A stretch of 64,000 nucleotides of DNA from Alphaproteobacteria bacterium. GTDB lineage: Bacteria; Pseudomonadota; Alphaproteobacteria; Acetobacterales; Acetobacteraceae. The translations under genes were made by a program, and so were the position numbers. The DNA is taken from contig VGDM01000001.1 of assembly GCA_016869715.1 (NCBI GenBank), positions 124,001 through 188,000 on the forward strand, read 5' to 3'. The notes below the pieces were generated by a model that ran no database searches, was not told the origin of the DNA, and saw only the letters and a program-made list of their open reading frames with translations. Numbering within the stretch: the first letter of the stretch is position 1; each line of letters opens with the position of its first letter. Below are positions 10,034 to 21,719 of this stretch, one piece after another.

Positions 10034-11632
10034 TCAGGAAGCGAGCCAGAGATCGTGCCATGATGAAGACGCCCAGCGCGGCGTATTGGAATGATTGCGC
10101 ACACGCCGATTGATGACCGAAACGAAAATCTGTTCAATCGGCATCCAAAGCGGCAATTCCGTATTCGCCCGGCTGACGAAATCGGCATAGAGCGCCTTGC
10201 GCCGCGCGGGATCCAATTCAGTTGCGGCAGCGTCAATCAGCCGGTCGGTTTCCGCATCGGTCCAACCCCATTGATTGGTCCAGGGCGCGCCCTTGTTCTG
10301 GCCGGAACGATACCAGACTGTGGTGGAAACCGCAGGGTCATTGCGATACTGGTGCCAGCCGGTCGCCAGATCGAAATTCCAATCATTATAGACGGTGCGG
10401 AGGAACCCCGCCGCATCGAGGCGCACGATTTCAACGCGAATGCCGACCTCATTCAATGATTGCTGAATAAAGGTGGACCACAGCGCGATATCCTCACCCC
10501 AAGGCGCGGGATTGAGGCGCAGGTTGAGGCGCACGCCGCCGGCGCCGCGCCGATGCCCGGCCTCATCCAACAACCGGTTCGCCTGGGCGCGGTTGAAGGG
10601 GTATTGCGGCATATTTGGCGGGTAGAAATCGGGCGAGGTTGTGGGGATGGGCCCCGTGCCAACCTTGGCGAAGGGCCCCAAGAAGTTCTCGATGAAGAAG
10701 GGAATATCCAGCGCATGCGCAATGGCGCGGCGCACGCGGAGATCGGCCAGGATCGGGTTGCGGAAATTGAATTCCAGCGTATTTGTCCGCGCATTGCCTT
10801 CATTGCCGCGTGTGGTCACTTCAAAGCGCGGGTCGCGGCCAAGACGCGTGAAATCGGCGATGGAAAGGGCCGAGAAGGGGCTGAACAGCAATTGCCCGGA
10901 TTCCATCTGCGCCGCCGCCGCCGAACGGTCCGACACCACCCGCCAGACCACGCGATCCAGATAGGGCAGGTTATTACGCCAGTAATTCGGATTGCGGTCG
11001 GCGATGATGAATTGCCCGCGTTCATATTGCACAAAGCGAAAGGGCCCGGTGCCGACCGGCGCCGTATTCGCGGTGTTCTGGCGAATATCATTACCTTCAT
11101 AAATGTGCTTGGCTGAGACGAAGCCAAGATCAGGGATGGCGCGCAGGAGCAGGTTCAGCGGCATGGGTCGGCTGTAGCGGAAGACCGCGGTATGTGCGTC
11201 TGGCGTGTCCACCGCTTCCAGGAACAATTGCAGCGTCGTGCCGTAATTCAGGATCTTCTTCCACATCTCCATGGCGGTGAATTGCACATCCGCCGAGGTG
11301 AAGGGCCGCCCATCATGCCAGGTGACACCGCGGCGCAGGCGGAAGGTGATGGTCTTGCCATCCGGTGTCGCTTCCCAGGATTCCGCGAGGCAGGGCGCGG
11401 GATTGCCGGCAGCATCCAAATCCACCAGCGGTTCCTGGATTTTGCCACCGACAATATAGACCCCCGTGGAAGCCTGCAGGCTTGGGTTCAGGATGCGCTG
11501 TTCGGAAGGGAAATGCACCGTCATGATGCCCCCGCGGCGCGGTTGTTCCTGCGCAAAAGCGGCTTCAGGGGCCACGACATTGGCGGCCAAGGCGGCGGAG
11601 GTCAGCAGCAAGGCCCGGCGGTTCATGCCCAT
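10034..11632 (-). CDS. Periplasmic solute-binding protein, family 5 (peptide type)
   Basis: The receptor of the transporter. It has an N-terminal signal sequence with a twin-Arg (MNRRALLLTSAALAAN) and an Ala-rich cleavage region ending AAFAQ. A DppA/OppA-type family-5 body follows, with ESWEATPDGKTITFRLRRGVTWHDG and TGPFRFV. At about 532 residues it is full length. I chose the ATG at 11632 because an AGGG stretch lies 8 bases upstream. A GTG at 11641 and an ATG at 11626 are alternatives. First gene of the four-gene operon. Confidence 0.92.
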   Translation of the reverse strand: MGMNRRALLLTSAALAANVVAPEAAFAQEQPRRGGIMTVHFPSEQRILNPSLQASTGVYIVGGKIQEPLVDLDAAGNPAPCLAESWEATPDGKTITFRLRRGVTWHDGRPFTSADVQFTAMEMWKKILNYGTTLQLFLEAVDTPDAHTAVFRYSRPMPLNLLLRAIPDLGFVSAKHIYEGNDIRQNTANTAPVGTGPFRFVQYERGQFIIADRNPNYWRNNLPYLDRVVWRVVSDRSAAAAQMESGQLLFSPFSALSIADFTRLGRDPRFEVTTRGNEGNARTNTLEFNFRNPILADLRVRRAIAHALDIPFFIENFLGPFAKVGTGPIPTTSPDFYPPNMPQYPFNRAQANRLLDEAGHRRGAGGVRLNLRLNPAPWGEDIALWSTFIQQSLNEVGIRVEIVRLDAAGFLRTVYNDWNFDLATGWHQYRNDPAVSTTVWYRSGQNKGAPWTNQWGWTDAETDRLIDAAATELDPARRKALYADFVSRANTELPLWMPIEQIFVSVINRRVRNHSNTPRWASSSWHDLWLAS

Positions 11633-11718
11633 CGAAATCACCCTTTCTTCCTGTGTCTGGAACAGGATGGCGGCTTGCGGGCGGATGCGTCAATCGCTGG
11701 TGAAATGACGCGGTTTTT

Positions 11719-13510
<1,792 letters not shown>

Positions 13511-13548
13511 GGCCCAGTTCTGCAACATTTGACAAGAAGGGAAAACCC

Positions 13549-14883
13549 ATGAGGTTTCTTGCTCGCTGCGGGATGGCCGCGGCTTTTTCTGGCCTTGCCG
13601 TCGCGCCAGCCTTTGCCGGCGATGAAGCCAAGGTGGATACGGGTGATGCCGCCTGGATGCTGATCAGCACCGCGATCGTGCTGATGATGACTGTGCCTGG
13701 TGTTGCGCTGTTCTATGCCGGCATGGTGCGCAAGAAGAATGTGCTGGCGACCATGATGCAGTCCTTTTCCATCTGCGCGCTGGTGTCTGTGCTGTGGATG
13801 GTTGCGGGCTATAGCCTTGCTTTTGGTGAGGGTAATGCCTGGATCGGCGATTTCTCTCGCTTCTTCCTGGGCGGCTTGGCAGAAAATTGGGACAAGCCCT
13901 TCACGCTGGGATCAGGTGATGCGGCGGTGGCAACCACTATTCCGGAATCGATCTTCCTGACCTTCCAGATGACCTTCGCGGTGATCACCGCAGCGCTGGT
14001 CACCGGCGCGGTGGCGGATCGCTTGAAGTTCTCCGCGCTGCTGGTGTTTATCGGGCTTTGGACGCTGCTCGTTTATTCACCGATTGCGCATTGGGTGTGG
14101 CATCCGAATGGCTGGATTTTTTCGCTCGGTGCGCTCGATTTCGCGGGTGGTACGGTGGTGCACATCAATGCCGGTGTCGCGGGGCTAGTCGCGGCCATCG
14201 TTCTCGGCAAGCGGATTGGTTATGGTTCAGACAATCTCTCACCCTATAATCTCGGTCTTGCGGTCATTGGTGCAGCGCTGCTTTGGGTGGGTTGGTTCGG
14301 CTTCAATGCCGGGTCTGCGCTCGGGTCGTCCGGCGGTCGTGCGGGCATGGCCATGCTGGTCACGCAAATCGCCGCCGCGGCGGCGGTGCTGTCCTGGCTG
14401 GCGGCGGAATGGATTGGCAAAGGCAAGCCTTCCGTCCTGGGTGCGATTTCCGGTGCGGTTTCGGGCCTGGTCGCCATTACCCCCGCGGCGGGCTACGTGC
14501 TGCCGGGTAGCGCGTTGATTATCGGCCTGGTGGCTGGTGTGGCAGGCTACTGGGGCGCGACCGCGCTCAAGCGCGCGCTGAAGTATGATGACAGCCTGGA
14601 TGTCTTTGGTGTGCACGGCATTTGCGGCATTGTCGGTGCGTTGCTGGTGGGCTTCCTGGCCTATGGCCCGCTTTCCGCCACCACGGCGCTGCCGGAAGGA
14701 TCGTCAGGCGGGATGGAGCAATTCATCAAGCAGGTGATCGCGGTTGCCGCCACCATGGCCTTTACTGCGATTGGCACCTGGGTCCTGCTCAAGATCACCG
14801 ATGTGATTGTTGGTCTGCGCGTCACCGAGGAAGAGGAACGCGAAGGGCTTGATGTTGCCCTGCATGGTGAGCGGATCAACTGA
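13549..14883 (+). CDS. amtB: Ammonium transporter AmtB
   Basis: A trimeric inner-membrane ammonium channel. It has a cleavable N-terminal signal (AAAFSGLAVAPAFAG) and eleven hydrophobic segments. Family motifs are GVALFYAGMVRKKNVL, FAGGTVVHINAGVAGLVAA and DDSLDVFGVHGICGIVGALL, which hold the pore histidines. Mature length fits AmtB. The ATG at 13549 has an AAGAAGGG site; a GTG at 13507 in the same frame has none. It is cotranscribed with glnK and followed by a strong terminator. Confidence 0.96.
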   Translation: MRFLARCGMAAAFSGLAVAPAFAGDEAKVDTGDAAWMLISTAIVLMMTVPGVALFYAGMVRKKNVLATMMQSFSICALVSVLWMVAGYSLAFGEGNAWIGDFSRFFLGGLAENWDKPFTLGSGDAAVATTIPESIFLTFQMTFAVITAALVTGAVADRLKFSALLVFIGLWTLLVYSPIAHWVWHPNGWIFSLGALDFAGGTVVHINAGVAGLVAAIVLGKRIGYGSDNLSPYNLGLAVIGAALLWVGWFGFNAGSALGSSGGRAGMAMLVTQIAAAAAVLSWLAAEWIGKGKPSVLGAISGAVSGLVAITPAAGYVLPGSALIIGLVAGVAGYWGATALKRALKYDDSLDVFGVHGICGIVGALLVGFLAYGPLSATTALPEGSSGGMEQFIKQVIAVAATMAFTAIGTWVLLKITDVIVGLRVTEEEEREGLDVALHGERIN

Positions 14884-14909
14884 CACCTAAGGCGTCATGC
14901 CCAAAAGAA

Positions 14910-14947
14910 AACCGCGCGGGGTACACCCCGCGCGGTTGTTTTTGTTT
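14910..14947. terminator. Strong intrinsic terminator after amtB, bidirectional
   Basis: A perfect 13-base inverted repeat (14910-14922 with 14925-14937) is rich in G and C and is followed by a T-rich tract. On the minus strand it is followed by TTTTCTTTT, so it can also end the converging lpx-gloA transcript. Confidence 0.9.
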
Positions 14948-14949
14948 GA

Positions 14950-15345
14950 TCAGGCGCGTTCGATCAGCTCAATCTTGTAGCCATCCGGGTCTTCAATAAA
15001 GGCAATCACGGTGGTGCCGAATTTCACCGGCCCCGGTTCGCGCGTGATCTTCACACCGGCAGCGCGGAGCGTATCGCAGGTCGCGGCCACATTCGGTACG
15101 CCAATCGCCAAATGCCCGAAAGCGGTACCGAGTTCGTATTTGTCGACACCGTAATTATAAGTCAGCTCAATCACGCCAGCGCCGGTTTCCTCCCCGGCAT
15201 AGCCTACAAAAACCAAGGTATATTTGCCATCCGGCACATCGCGCCGGCGCAATTCCTTCATGCCCAGAAGGCGCGTGTAGAAATCAACGCTGCGGTCCAG
15301 ATTGCCGACGCGCAGCATGGTATGCAGAAAACGACCTTGACTCAT
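14950..15345 (-). CDS. gloA: Lactoylglutathione lyase (glyoxalase I)
   Basis: Converts the hemithioacetal of methylglyoxal and glutathione to S-lactoylglutathione. The 131-residue protein has two VOC modules, with metal ligands visible as His in RFLHTMLRV, Glu in [10 protein letters not shown], His in AFGHLAIGV and Glu in [17 protein letters not shown] lies seven bases before the ATG at 15345. The start overlaps the lpxI stop (ATGA), so gloA is the tail of the lipid A operon, where alphaproteobacteria often have lpxB. Confidence 0.95.
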   Translation of the reverse strand: MSQGRFLHTMLRVGNLDRSVDFYTRLLGMKELRRRDVPDGKYTLVFVGYAGEETGAGVIELTYNYGVDKYELGTAFGHLAIGVPNVAATCDTLRAAGVKITREPGPVKFGTTVIAFIEDPDGYKIELIERA

Positions 15346-16187
15346 GCGAGATCTCCTTGACTGTATTCGCTGGGGTTGAAGGCAAGCAGGAAGATGCTCG
15401 CTGCCTCGGCCGCCGCGATGGTGGTGGCGCGTTCCAATAGAATGGTGCCGCCGGCCCGAAAGGCTAAGCCGCGCAGCCCGGCAGCACGCGCGCTTTCAAC
15501 CGTGCGCGGGCCGATGGTCGGCAGATCGGCCAGCGTAGATTGCGTGGGCTTCAAGGCCTTCACCAGAATGGGCGCGGGTCCTTCACGCCTCAGCGCACCG
15601 GCGCGCAGGATCAGCGCATCCGTGCCTTCAATAGCTTCCACCCCAAGCACCAACCCCTGCTGCACCACCACCGCCTGGCCGACATCAACCGCGCCAATCG
15701 CGTGGCAAACGACAAGCCCGCGCGCGATATCGGCGCGCGCCACATCATCCGGCATGGAGCCGGCGAGCAAGGCGGCATCCGGCAGCAAACCCGCGAGCAA
15801 GGCCTGCGCGCCCACCACCTCAAAACCTTCTTCGGCCAGCACCTTCATCACCGCGCGCAAAATGGAATCATCGCCATTGAAAGCGGCACGCCCAATCCGC
15901 CCGAGCAATTTCATCGAAGCCGCATCCGGCCGGAGTGACAGTAGCGAAGGCCGCGCCACAGTGCCGGCCAAGACAACTTCCTTTACGCCATGCTGCTTCA
16001 GCCAGGACAGCATTTGCGCAGCCAAGCCCCAGCGGAGCGTCACATGGGATAGCCCGGCATAAGCCGCCGCAGCGCCATGGCCTTCCAGCACCACGATATG
16101 CACGGGCCGTCCCAGGGCAGAAGCCGCCTGCACGACCCGAAGCGGCAAGGTGCCCCCGCCCGCGATGACACCAAGGGGTTTGGGCAT
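15342..16187 (-). CDS. lpxI: UDP-2,3-diacylglucosamine pyrophosphatase LpxI
   Basis: LpxI cleaves UDP-2,3-diacylglucosamine to lipid X, replacing LpxH in alphaproteobacteria. The N-terminal domain begins [19 protein letters not shown]. The C-terminal domain holds the catalytic-type [15 protein letters not shown], followed by [20 protein letters not shown] chose the ATG at 16187 because it gives the canonical N-terminus and 281 residues. The open frame upstream runs into lpxA without coding character. No clear ribosome site is seen. Confidence 0.93.
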   Translation of the reverse strand: MPKPLGVIAGGGTLPLRVVQAASALGRPVHIVVLEGHGAAAAYAGLSHVTLRWGLAAQMLSWLKQHGVKEVVLAGTVARPSLLSLRPDAASMKLLGRIGRAAFNGDDSILRAVMKVLAEEGFEVVGAQALLAGLLPDAALLAGSMPDDVARADIARGLVVCHAIGAVDVGQAVVVQQGLVLGVEAIEGTDALILRAGALRREGPAPILVKALKPTQSTLADLPTIGPRTVESARAAGLRGLAFRAGGTILLERATTIAAAEAASIFLLAFNPSEYSQGDLA

Positions 16188-16224
16188 GATGCTTAGCGCT
16201 TGCAAGCGCGAGGGCGGCGCTTTC

Positions 16225-17043
16225 TCATTCCGCCTCATCGTCCATATCATCGCCCCCGCGCCCGGCCTTGCACAGGCCCCTGCGCGACGTATTGCGGATG
16301 AAATGTAGTATTTCGCCCACATTCTCATCACCGGCGAAGCGGCGATCGGCTTCTTCCACCCGATCATTGAAAATGCCTGGTTCGCGGAAGATTAGCTTGA
16401 AGGCCGCGCGCAAGGCATGGATTTCCGGGCGTGAAAAGCCGCGCCGCTTCAGCCCGATCAGGTTCAAGCCAATCAGCCGCGCACGATTGCCCATGGCGGA
16501 GCCGTAGGGGATTACATCGGCCTCAATCCCGCTCATGCCACCGAGCACTGCCTGGCGGCCAATGCGCACGAATTGATGAATGGCCGTGCCGCCGCCAACA
16601 AACACCGTATCGGCGATCTCCACATGCCCGCCCAGCATGACCTTATTGGCCAGGATCACGCGATCAGCCAAGCGGCAATCATGCGCCACATGCACGACCG
16701 CCATGATCAGACAATCCTCACCAACCCGCGTGACGCCATCGCCGCCCACACTGCCACGATGAATGGTAGCGTGTTCACGGATGAGAGTACGCGCACCGAT
16801 CTCGCAGCGCGTGGGTTCATTCTTGTACTTCAGATCTTGTGGCGCCATGCCAATGGTCGCGAAGGGAAACACCTTCACACCTGCACCAAGGCGCGTATGG
16901 CCATCCACCATCACATGGGCAATCAGCTCCACGCCATCTTCCAGCACCACATCGGGGCCGATGACGCAGCCGGGACCAATCTTACAACCAGCGCCGATCT
17001 GTGCCTGGGACGAAACTGCGGCAGTCGCGTGAATTTCGCTCAT
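16225..17043 (-). CDS. lpxA: UDP-N-acetylglucosamine O-acyltransferase LpxA
   Basis: First step of lipid A synthesis: transfer of a 3-hydroxyacyl group from ACP to UDP-GlcNAc in the cytoplasm. The protein is a left-handed parallel beta helix with hexapeptide repeats from residue 1 to about 190. The catalytic His is in VVHVAHDCRL and the acyl-pocket region in GGTAIHQFVRIG. The C-terminal helical domain starts near NLIGLKRRGFS. 272 residues, full length. It starts two bases after the fabZ stop. Confidence 0.96.
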   Translation of the reverse strand: MSEIHATAAVSSQAQIGAGCKIGPGCVIGPDVVLEDGVELIAHVMVDGHTRLGAGVKVFPFATIGMAPQDLKYKNEPTRCEIGARTLIREHATIHRGSVGGDGVTRVGEDCLIMAVVHVAHDCRLADRVILANKVMLGGHVEIADTVFVGGGTAIHQFVRIGRQAVLGGMSGIEADVIPYGSAMGNRARLIGLNLIGLKRRGFSRPEIHALRAAFKLIFREPGIFNDRVEEADRRFAGDENVGEILHFIRNTSRRGLCKAGRGGDDMDDEAE

Positions 17044-17045
17044 GC

Positions 17046-17525
17046 TTAGCGGTCCAGGATCATGGCGGCATAGGTCGCTTCGGCCACCACCTTGCCATCC
17101 ACCTTGGCCTCGGCGGAGAATCTCCAGATATTGCCGCGCTGGCGTTCCTTTTTCACATGCACACGCATCTGATCGCCAGGCACCACGGGCTTGCGGAATT
17201 TCGCGTTATCCACGGTCATGAAATAGACAAGCTTGCCCGCCCAGGACGGCCCCAGCGTTTCCACCACCAAAACGGCCGCAGTTTGCGCCATACATTCAAT
17301 GATCAGCACGCCAGGCATCACCGGCATGGTCGGGAAATGGCCCTGGAAGAAATTCTCGTTGATCGTGACATTCTTGATGCCGATGCAGCTTTCATTCTTC
17401 ACCAGATCAACAACCCGATCCACCAGCAGGAAGGGGTAGCGATGCGGGATCGCATGCATGATCTTGGCGATATCAAAAACGCCAATATCAATGGGGGTTG
17501 ACTTATCCTCAGACATGATCGTCAT
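17046..17525 (-). CDS. fabZ: 3-hydroxyacyl-[ACP] dehydratase FabZ
   Basis: Dehydrates 3-hydroxyacyl-ACP in fatty-acid elongation and competes with LpxA for that substrate. The hot-dog fold shows the catalytic His in [13 protein letters not shown] and the catalytic Glu in [16 protein letters not shown]. The ATG at 17525 overlaps the lpxD stop (ATGA). An ATG three codons later, at 17516, has better spacing from AGGA and may be the true start. Confidence 0.96.
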   Translation of the reverse strand: MTIMSEDKSTPIDIGVFDIAKIMHAIPHRYPFLLVDRVVDLVKNESCIGIKNVTINENFFQGHFPTMPVMPGVLIIECMAQTAAVLVVETLGPSWAGKLVYFMTVDNAKFRKPVVPGDQMRVHVKKERQRGNIWRFSAEAKVDGKVVAEATYAAMILDR

Positions 17526-18556
17526 CCTGTCTTTTCGTTCGTCTTGCTGGAAGCCAATCGCCTGAGACGCGCAAAGGCGCGCATTGTCTCCTTGGCGGGC
17601 CAGGCGGGGCTGCCCAGCACGTCAATGCCGGGCGGTACATCATTTAAAACCCCGGCTTGCGCGCCAACACGCGCCTTCGCGCCGATGGAAACATGCCCGG
17701 CAATGCCAGCCTGCCCCGCCAGCACGGCGTGATCGCCAATGCTGGATGAACCGGCGATACCTGCCTGACCCACAATCACTGCGCCGTGCCCAATCGTGAC
17801 GTTATGGCCAATCTGCACAAGGTTATCGATCCGCGACCCAGTGCCGATCACCGTATCGCCGCCCGCCCCACGATCAATGCAGGTGCCTGCGCCGATTTCA
17901 GCGCCATCGCCAATAATCACGCGGCCAAGCTGCGGCATGGTGACATGCTGGCCTTGCGGCGTGGTGATGAAGCCAAAGCCCTCATTGCCGATGCGCGCAC
18001 CGGGATGCAGCACCACGCGTTCCCCGGCGATGCAATAGGCCATGCTGGCATGGGCATGGATGCGCCCATGCGCGCCCAATTTGCAGCCATCACCGATGGA
18101 GCAGTGGTGTTCCAGAATGGAATGCGCGCCGATTTCAGCGTTTGCGCCAACATAGACAAGGGCCCCAATTTCGCAGCCGGCGCCAATCACTGCATCGGGG
18201 GCAATTACCGCACTTGGATGAATGCCTGGCTTGGGCTGCACTGGCGGATGATACAGCCGCGCAATTTTGATGAATTCGGCTTGCGGTGACGCCACGACCA
18301 GCGGCACTGAGCCCGCAGGCACGTGTTCGGCAAAGGCTTCTTCGATCACCACAGCGCCAGCCTTGGTGGCCTTCAGCGCGGGCAGGTTCTTCCGACCTTC
18401 CATAAAGGCCACATCATGTGGCCCCGCCAAGCCAAGCGGCGCGACACCGCCGAAGTGCCGCGCATCATCCTCTGCCGCCGCAAGCCCGATGGTGGTGCGG
18501 AGCACGCCGAGGGTCAGCGACCCGGCAGAGGCGTAAAAACGGCTATCCGCACCCAA
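17522..18556 (-). CDS. lpxD: UDP-3-O-acylglucosamine N-acyltransferase LpxD
   Basis: Adds the second acyl chain to UDP-3-O-acyl-glucosamine in lipid A synthesis. The N-terminal uridine-binding domain spans roughly residues 1-105. A long hexapeptide beta helix follows, with the catalytic His in [15 protein letters not shown] and the typical GNEGFGF. 344 residues. The start appears to be TTG at 18556, just after the ompH stop; no ATG or GTG gives a canonical N-terminus. It overlaps fabZ by four bases. Confidence 0.94.
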   Translation of the reverse strand: MGADSRFYASAGSLTLGVLRTTIGLAAAEDDARHFGGVAPLGLAGPHDVAFMEGRKNLPALKATKAGAVVIEEAFAEHVPAGSVPLVVASPQAEFIKIARLYHPPVQPKPGIHPSAVIAPDAVIGAGCEIGALVYVGANAEIGAHSILEHHCSIGDGCKLGAHGRIHAHASMAYCIAGERVVLHPGARIGNEGFGFITTPQGQHVTMPQLGRVIIGDGAEIGAGTCIDRGAGGDTVIGTGSRIDNLVQIGHNVTIGHGAVIVGQAGIAGSSSIGDHAVLAGQAGIAGHVSIGAKARVGAQAGVLNDVPPGIDVLGSPAWPAKETMRAFARLRRLASSKTNEKTG

Positions 18557-18561
18557 GGTGA

Positions 18562-19311
18562 TCAGTTCCGCCTTGGTGCCGCTGGGGCCGGGGCAGGCAT
18601 TGTCGCCGGACGCGGCGGCGGCGCGGCTGATGGATCAGGCGGCAGATTGACATTGGTAATCACGCGATTGAGCTGCACCGCCACTTCTTCTGTCATGTCG
18701 AAGGGCGGTTCATTGAAGATCACCAAAGGCCTTGGCAGCACCATATTAATGTTCCGGCTGGCCGCCACTTGCCGGATGACAATAGCCAGCGCCTGTTCAA
18801 TTTCCCGCAATGCCTGCTGGGCCAATTGTTCCAAATCGCGCGCCCGGTCACGGAAGATGCGCTGACCATCGGTAACCTGGTCCTGCAGCGCGCGTTCACG
18901 GGTGCGCGACTGGTCTGGCGAAAGCCCGCCACGTTCATTGCCAAAGCGCTGCTGTTCTTCTCGCCAGCGCTGCTGCTCGTTCTGCACATCCTCATTCAAC
19001 TTGGCCCGGCGGCGTTCAATTTCCTGGCGCACCTGGTTGAAGGCGGTGGAAACACGCTGGATTTCCGGTACGTCTACCACGCCAATCACCGCCGCCGGTG
19101 GTGGCGTGCCAGGAGGAAGGGCAGCCGGTACCTGGGCCTGCTGCGGCGGGCCCTGCGGCTGGGCAGGCTGTGCAGGCTGTGCAGGCTGTGCAGGGCGCTG
19201 CCCTTGCTGTTGTTGGCCCTGGGGTTGGCCGGGCACAAACCAGCCTGGTTGGTTCTGCGCTGCCGCCACCACCGGGAAAGCAAGCAAAGCGGCAAGGACG
19301 AGGCGATTCAT
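18562..19311 (-). CDS. OmpH/Skp-family periplasmic chaperone with Q/P-rich insert
   Basis: Skp-type chaperones hold unfolded outer-membrane proteins on the way to BamA, which is encoded just upstream. A signal peptide ([19 protein letters not shown]) is followed by a Gln/Pro/Ala-rich stretch of about 50 residues containing a PAQ tandem repeat. The coiled-coil Skp region runs from about [12 protein letters not shown] to residue 215. A Pro/Ala-rich tail ends the protein. The low-complexity linker is unusual for Skp. Position between bamA and lpxD is canonical. Confidence 0.85.
   Translation of the reverse strand: MNRLVLAALLAFPVVAAAQNQPGWFVPGQPQGQQQQGQRPAQPAQPAQPAQPQGPPQQAQVPAALPPGTPPPAAVIGVVDVPEIQRVSTAFNQVRQEIERRRAKLNEDVQNEQQRWREEQQRFGNERGGLSPDQSRTRERALQDQVTDGQRIFRDRARDLEQLAQQALREIEQALAIVIRQVAASRNINMVLPRPLVIFNEPPFDMTEEVAVQLNRVITNVNLPPDPSAAPPPRPATMPAPAPAAPRRN
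19163..19189 (-). repeat. Tandem 9-bp repeat inside the ompH/skp gene
   Basis: Three exact copies of GCAGGCTGT encode successive Pro-Ala-Gln units on the minus strand, with partial copies at both ends. It lies in the low-complexity linker, so copy number could vary without shifting the frame. Confidence 0.8.
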
Positions 19312-19328
19312 GGGGCAATCATCCCAGG

Positions 19329-21647
19329 TTAGAAGCGTGTGCCAAAGCCAAGGCGGAAAAGCTGTGTCTTGTCGTAGTCTTTCTTCACAACCGCCTTGCC
19401 GAAATCAATATTGATCAGGCCAATCGGGCTCCGCCAGGAAAAGCCGACACCAACACTTACGCGCGGATCAGCCTCATCTACCGGTTTTGCACCCGGATAT
19501 CTCGCCTGATCGAAATAACTATCTGGGATCCCGGAAAGTGACGCCACATCCACAAAGGTGCGGCCCAGCAAGCCGAGTTCATTCGGCAGCGGCAGGGGGA
19601 AGCGCATTTCGGCTGAGGTGGTCCACAGCAACTGGCCACCAAGTGAGTCGCCTGTTGCTCTATCCTGCGGGCCCGCGCCACCCAAGCGGAAGCCACGCAA
19701 GTTTTCACCACCCAGGAAGAAGCGGTCAACAATACGGTCATCCTTATCGCCAAGCGGACTCAAGATACCGCCACCAGCCGCCAAAACCAGTACGAAATCC
19801 GGATCGTTCAACCAGCGTTCAAAGGGGATATAATATTGGCCATCAGCGCGGTAGCGAAAGTAGTTCACATCGCCACCGATGCCGGCGTAATCGCCACCGA
19901 CGCGGACCACATAGCCGGAACGCGGTTCGATCCTGCTATCGCGCATGTCATAGGTGACAGTTGTAGAGAATTGCGAAAGCACTGTCCGGCCTGCCTGTTC
20001 TCGAATGAAGCGCGAAGCGAATTGGTTAATGTCGAAAATATCGCGGTCAATCAGCGCATAGGACCAGTTCTGCCGCAGCCGATCATTGATTTCATAGCCA
20101 GTGCGCAGCGCAAAGCCCGCACGCCTTTCACGGTAGCCCGTGACGAAACGCAAGTCTCGATTGATCAGAAAGGCATCCGCCCCGGCAGCCAGATTGCGAT
20201 CCAGGAATTGTGGATCAGTAACCGAAAGATCCAACTGGCTGCGCTTCTGCGCGAGCACACCGCCAACGCGCGCATCAAATCCCATGCCGAGCAGATTTCG
20301 TTCACGCACACCGACATCCAACAAAAGCCCCGCATCTGTTGCGTAACCGCCACCCAGCGTGAAGTCACCAGTCGCGCGTTCCACAACCGAGGTTCGCAAA
20401 TTTACCAGCTCCGGCCCCGAACCGGGTAGGTTGGTGATCTGCACGTCGGAGAAGTAACCGAGTGAGCGGATACGATCACGCGAACGTCGAATTTGACGCG
20501 CGTTCATCGGATCGCCCTCGGCCAGACGGAATTCACGGCGGATCACCCGATCTTCCGTGCGCGTATTCCCTGATACGTCTATCCGTTCCACGAAGGAGCG
20601 CGCACCTTCCCGCACAACGAAGGCGAGATCAATGGTGGCTGTTTCAGGATCACGGGTGACACGGGCTTGCACTTCAATGAAGGACTCGCCACGTGCCTGC
20701 AAGGCATCGGCAGCTGCTGTGCTGGCGCGTTCCACCGCATCCCCATCATACCAATCGCTGGTGGCGATTCCGATTTCGCGACGCAGCCCTTCCATACTGA
20801 GGCGCGGAATTTCATTAATGATCTCAACCTTACCGACGCGGTAGCGCTGCCCTTCGTTAACCGTGAAGGTCACGAAAAACGCACTGCGATCGGGGGTCAA
20901 TTCTCCGGAAGACCCGGTGATCTGCACATCCGCGAAGCCCTGCCGCAAATAGAAGCGCCGAAGCAATTCCCGGTCAAAGACCAAGCGTTCAGGATCATAA
21001 ATATCGCTTGAAGACAGCAGGCGGAACCACGCCTGTTCTTGGGAGGAGACCACATCCCTGAGCCGCGCTTCGGAAAAGGCATTATTGCCAACAAAATTCA
21101 CGCGCGCGATCAACGCCGGATCGCCTTCAAAGATTTCGAACACTAGATCAACGCGGTTCTGGTCAAGTTCCACGATCTTGGGTTCGACCGTCGCACGAAA
21201 ACGACCACGCCGCGCATAAAGTTCCAGAATGCCTTGCCGATCCGTCTGCACCGCGGCCGGGGTAAAAACGCTGCGCGGTTGGATCAGGACAACACTGCGG
21301 AGAATTTCACTGGAAATGCGTCGATTGCCTTCAAACGCTACGCGATTGACGACCGGGTTTTCCACCACGTCAACAACCACGCGCGCGCCCTCGGTGCGGA
21401 TCGTCACATCCCGAAACAGCCCGGTCGCGAAAAGTGCGCGCAGGCTGCGGTCAATGCGGTCCTGTTCCGCCACATCGCCAACTTGTACCAGCATGTAGCT
21501 GCGCACCGTATCGGGATCGATGCGTTGCGTGCCGCGCACATCAACGGCAGTTATGCGCCCGCTACCACGGCCAGCTTCCTGGGCGGCTGCGGGGATGGCC
21601 AGGGCCAAAAACACGAACAGAGCCAAAAGAACACGGAGCTGCTTCAC
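19329..21647 (-). CDS. bamA: Outer-membrane assembly factor BamA
   Basis: The central Omp85 protein that inserts beta barrels in the outer membrane. A signal peptide (ending AIPAAAQEA) is followed by five POTRA domains to about residue 420. The 16-strand barrel follows, with the lid-lock motif near FFLGGENLRGFRLGGAGPQD. It ends RLGFGTRF with the terminal aromatic. 772 residues, full length. The start is GTG at 21647; an in-frame ATG is not available near the signal peptide. Confidence 0.96.
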   Translation of the reverse strand: MKQLRVLLALFVFLALAIPAAAQEAGRGSGRITAVDVRGTQRIDPDTVRSYMLVQVGDVAEQDRIDRSLRALFATGLFRDVTIRTEGARVVVDVVENPVVNRVAFEGNRRISSEILRSVVLIQPRSVFTPAAVQTDRQGILELYARRGRFRATVEPKIVELDQNRVDLVFEIFEGDPALIARVNFVGNNAFSEARLRDVVSSQEQAWFRLLSSSDIYDPERLVFDRELLRRFYLRQGFADVQITGSSGELTPDRSAFFVTFTVNEGQRYRVGKVEIINEIPRLSMEGLRREIGIATSDWYDGDAVERASTAAADALQARGESFIEVQARVTRDPETATIDLAFVVREGARSFVERIDVSGNTRTEDRVIRREFRLAEGDPMNARQIRRSRDRIRSLGYFSDVQITNLPGSGPELVNLRTSVVERATGDFTLGGGYATDAGLLLDVGVRERNLLGMGFDARVGGVLAQKRSQLDLSVTDPQFLDRNLAAGADAFLINRDLRFVTGYRERRAGFALRTGYEINDRLRQNWSYALIDRDIFDINQFASRFIREQAGRTVLSQFSTTVTYDMRDSRIEPRSGYVVRVGGDYAGIGGDVNYFRYRADGQYYIPFERWLNDPDFVLVLAAGGGILSPLGDKDDRIVDRFFLGGENLRGFRLGGAGPQDRATGDSLGGQLLWTTSAEMRFPLPLPNELGLLGRTFVDVASLSGIPDSYFDQARYPGAKPVDEADPRVSVGVGFSWRSPIGLINIDFGKAVVKKDYDKTQLFRLGFGTRF

Positions 21648-21719
21648 GGAATCGGCATCTCTCTCAAGCTGAAGATCCTACCTAGCCGACGCACGCCCCC
21701 CTCGCCACCCCAAAAACCG

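Noticed and set aside
19163-19189. Tandem repeats considered as a CRISPR array
   Set aside because: Nine-base coding repeats without spacers; no CRISPR array or cas gene is present in the window.
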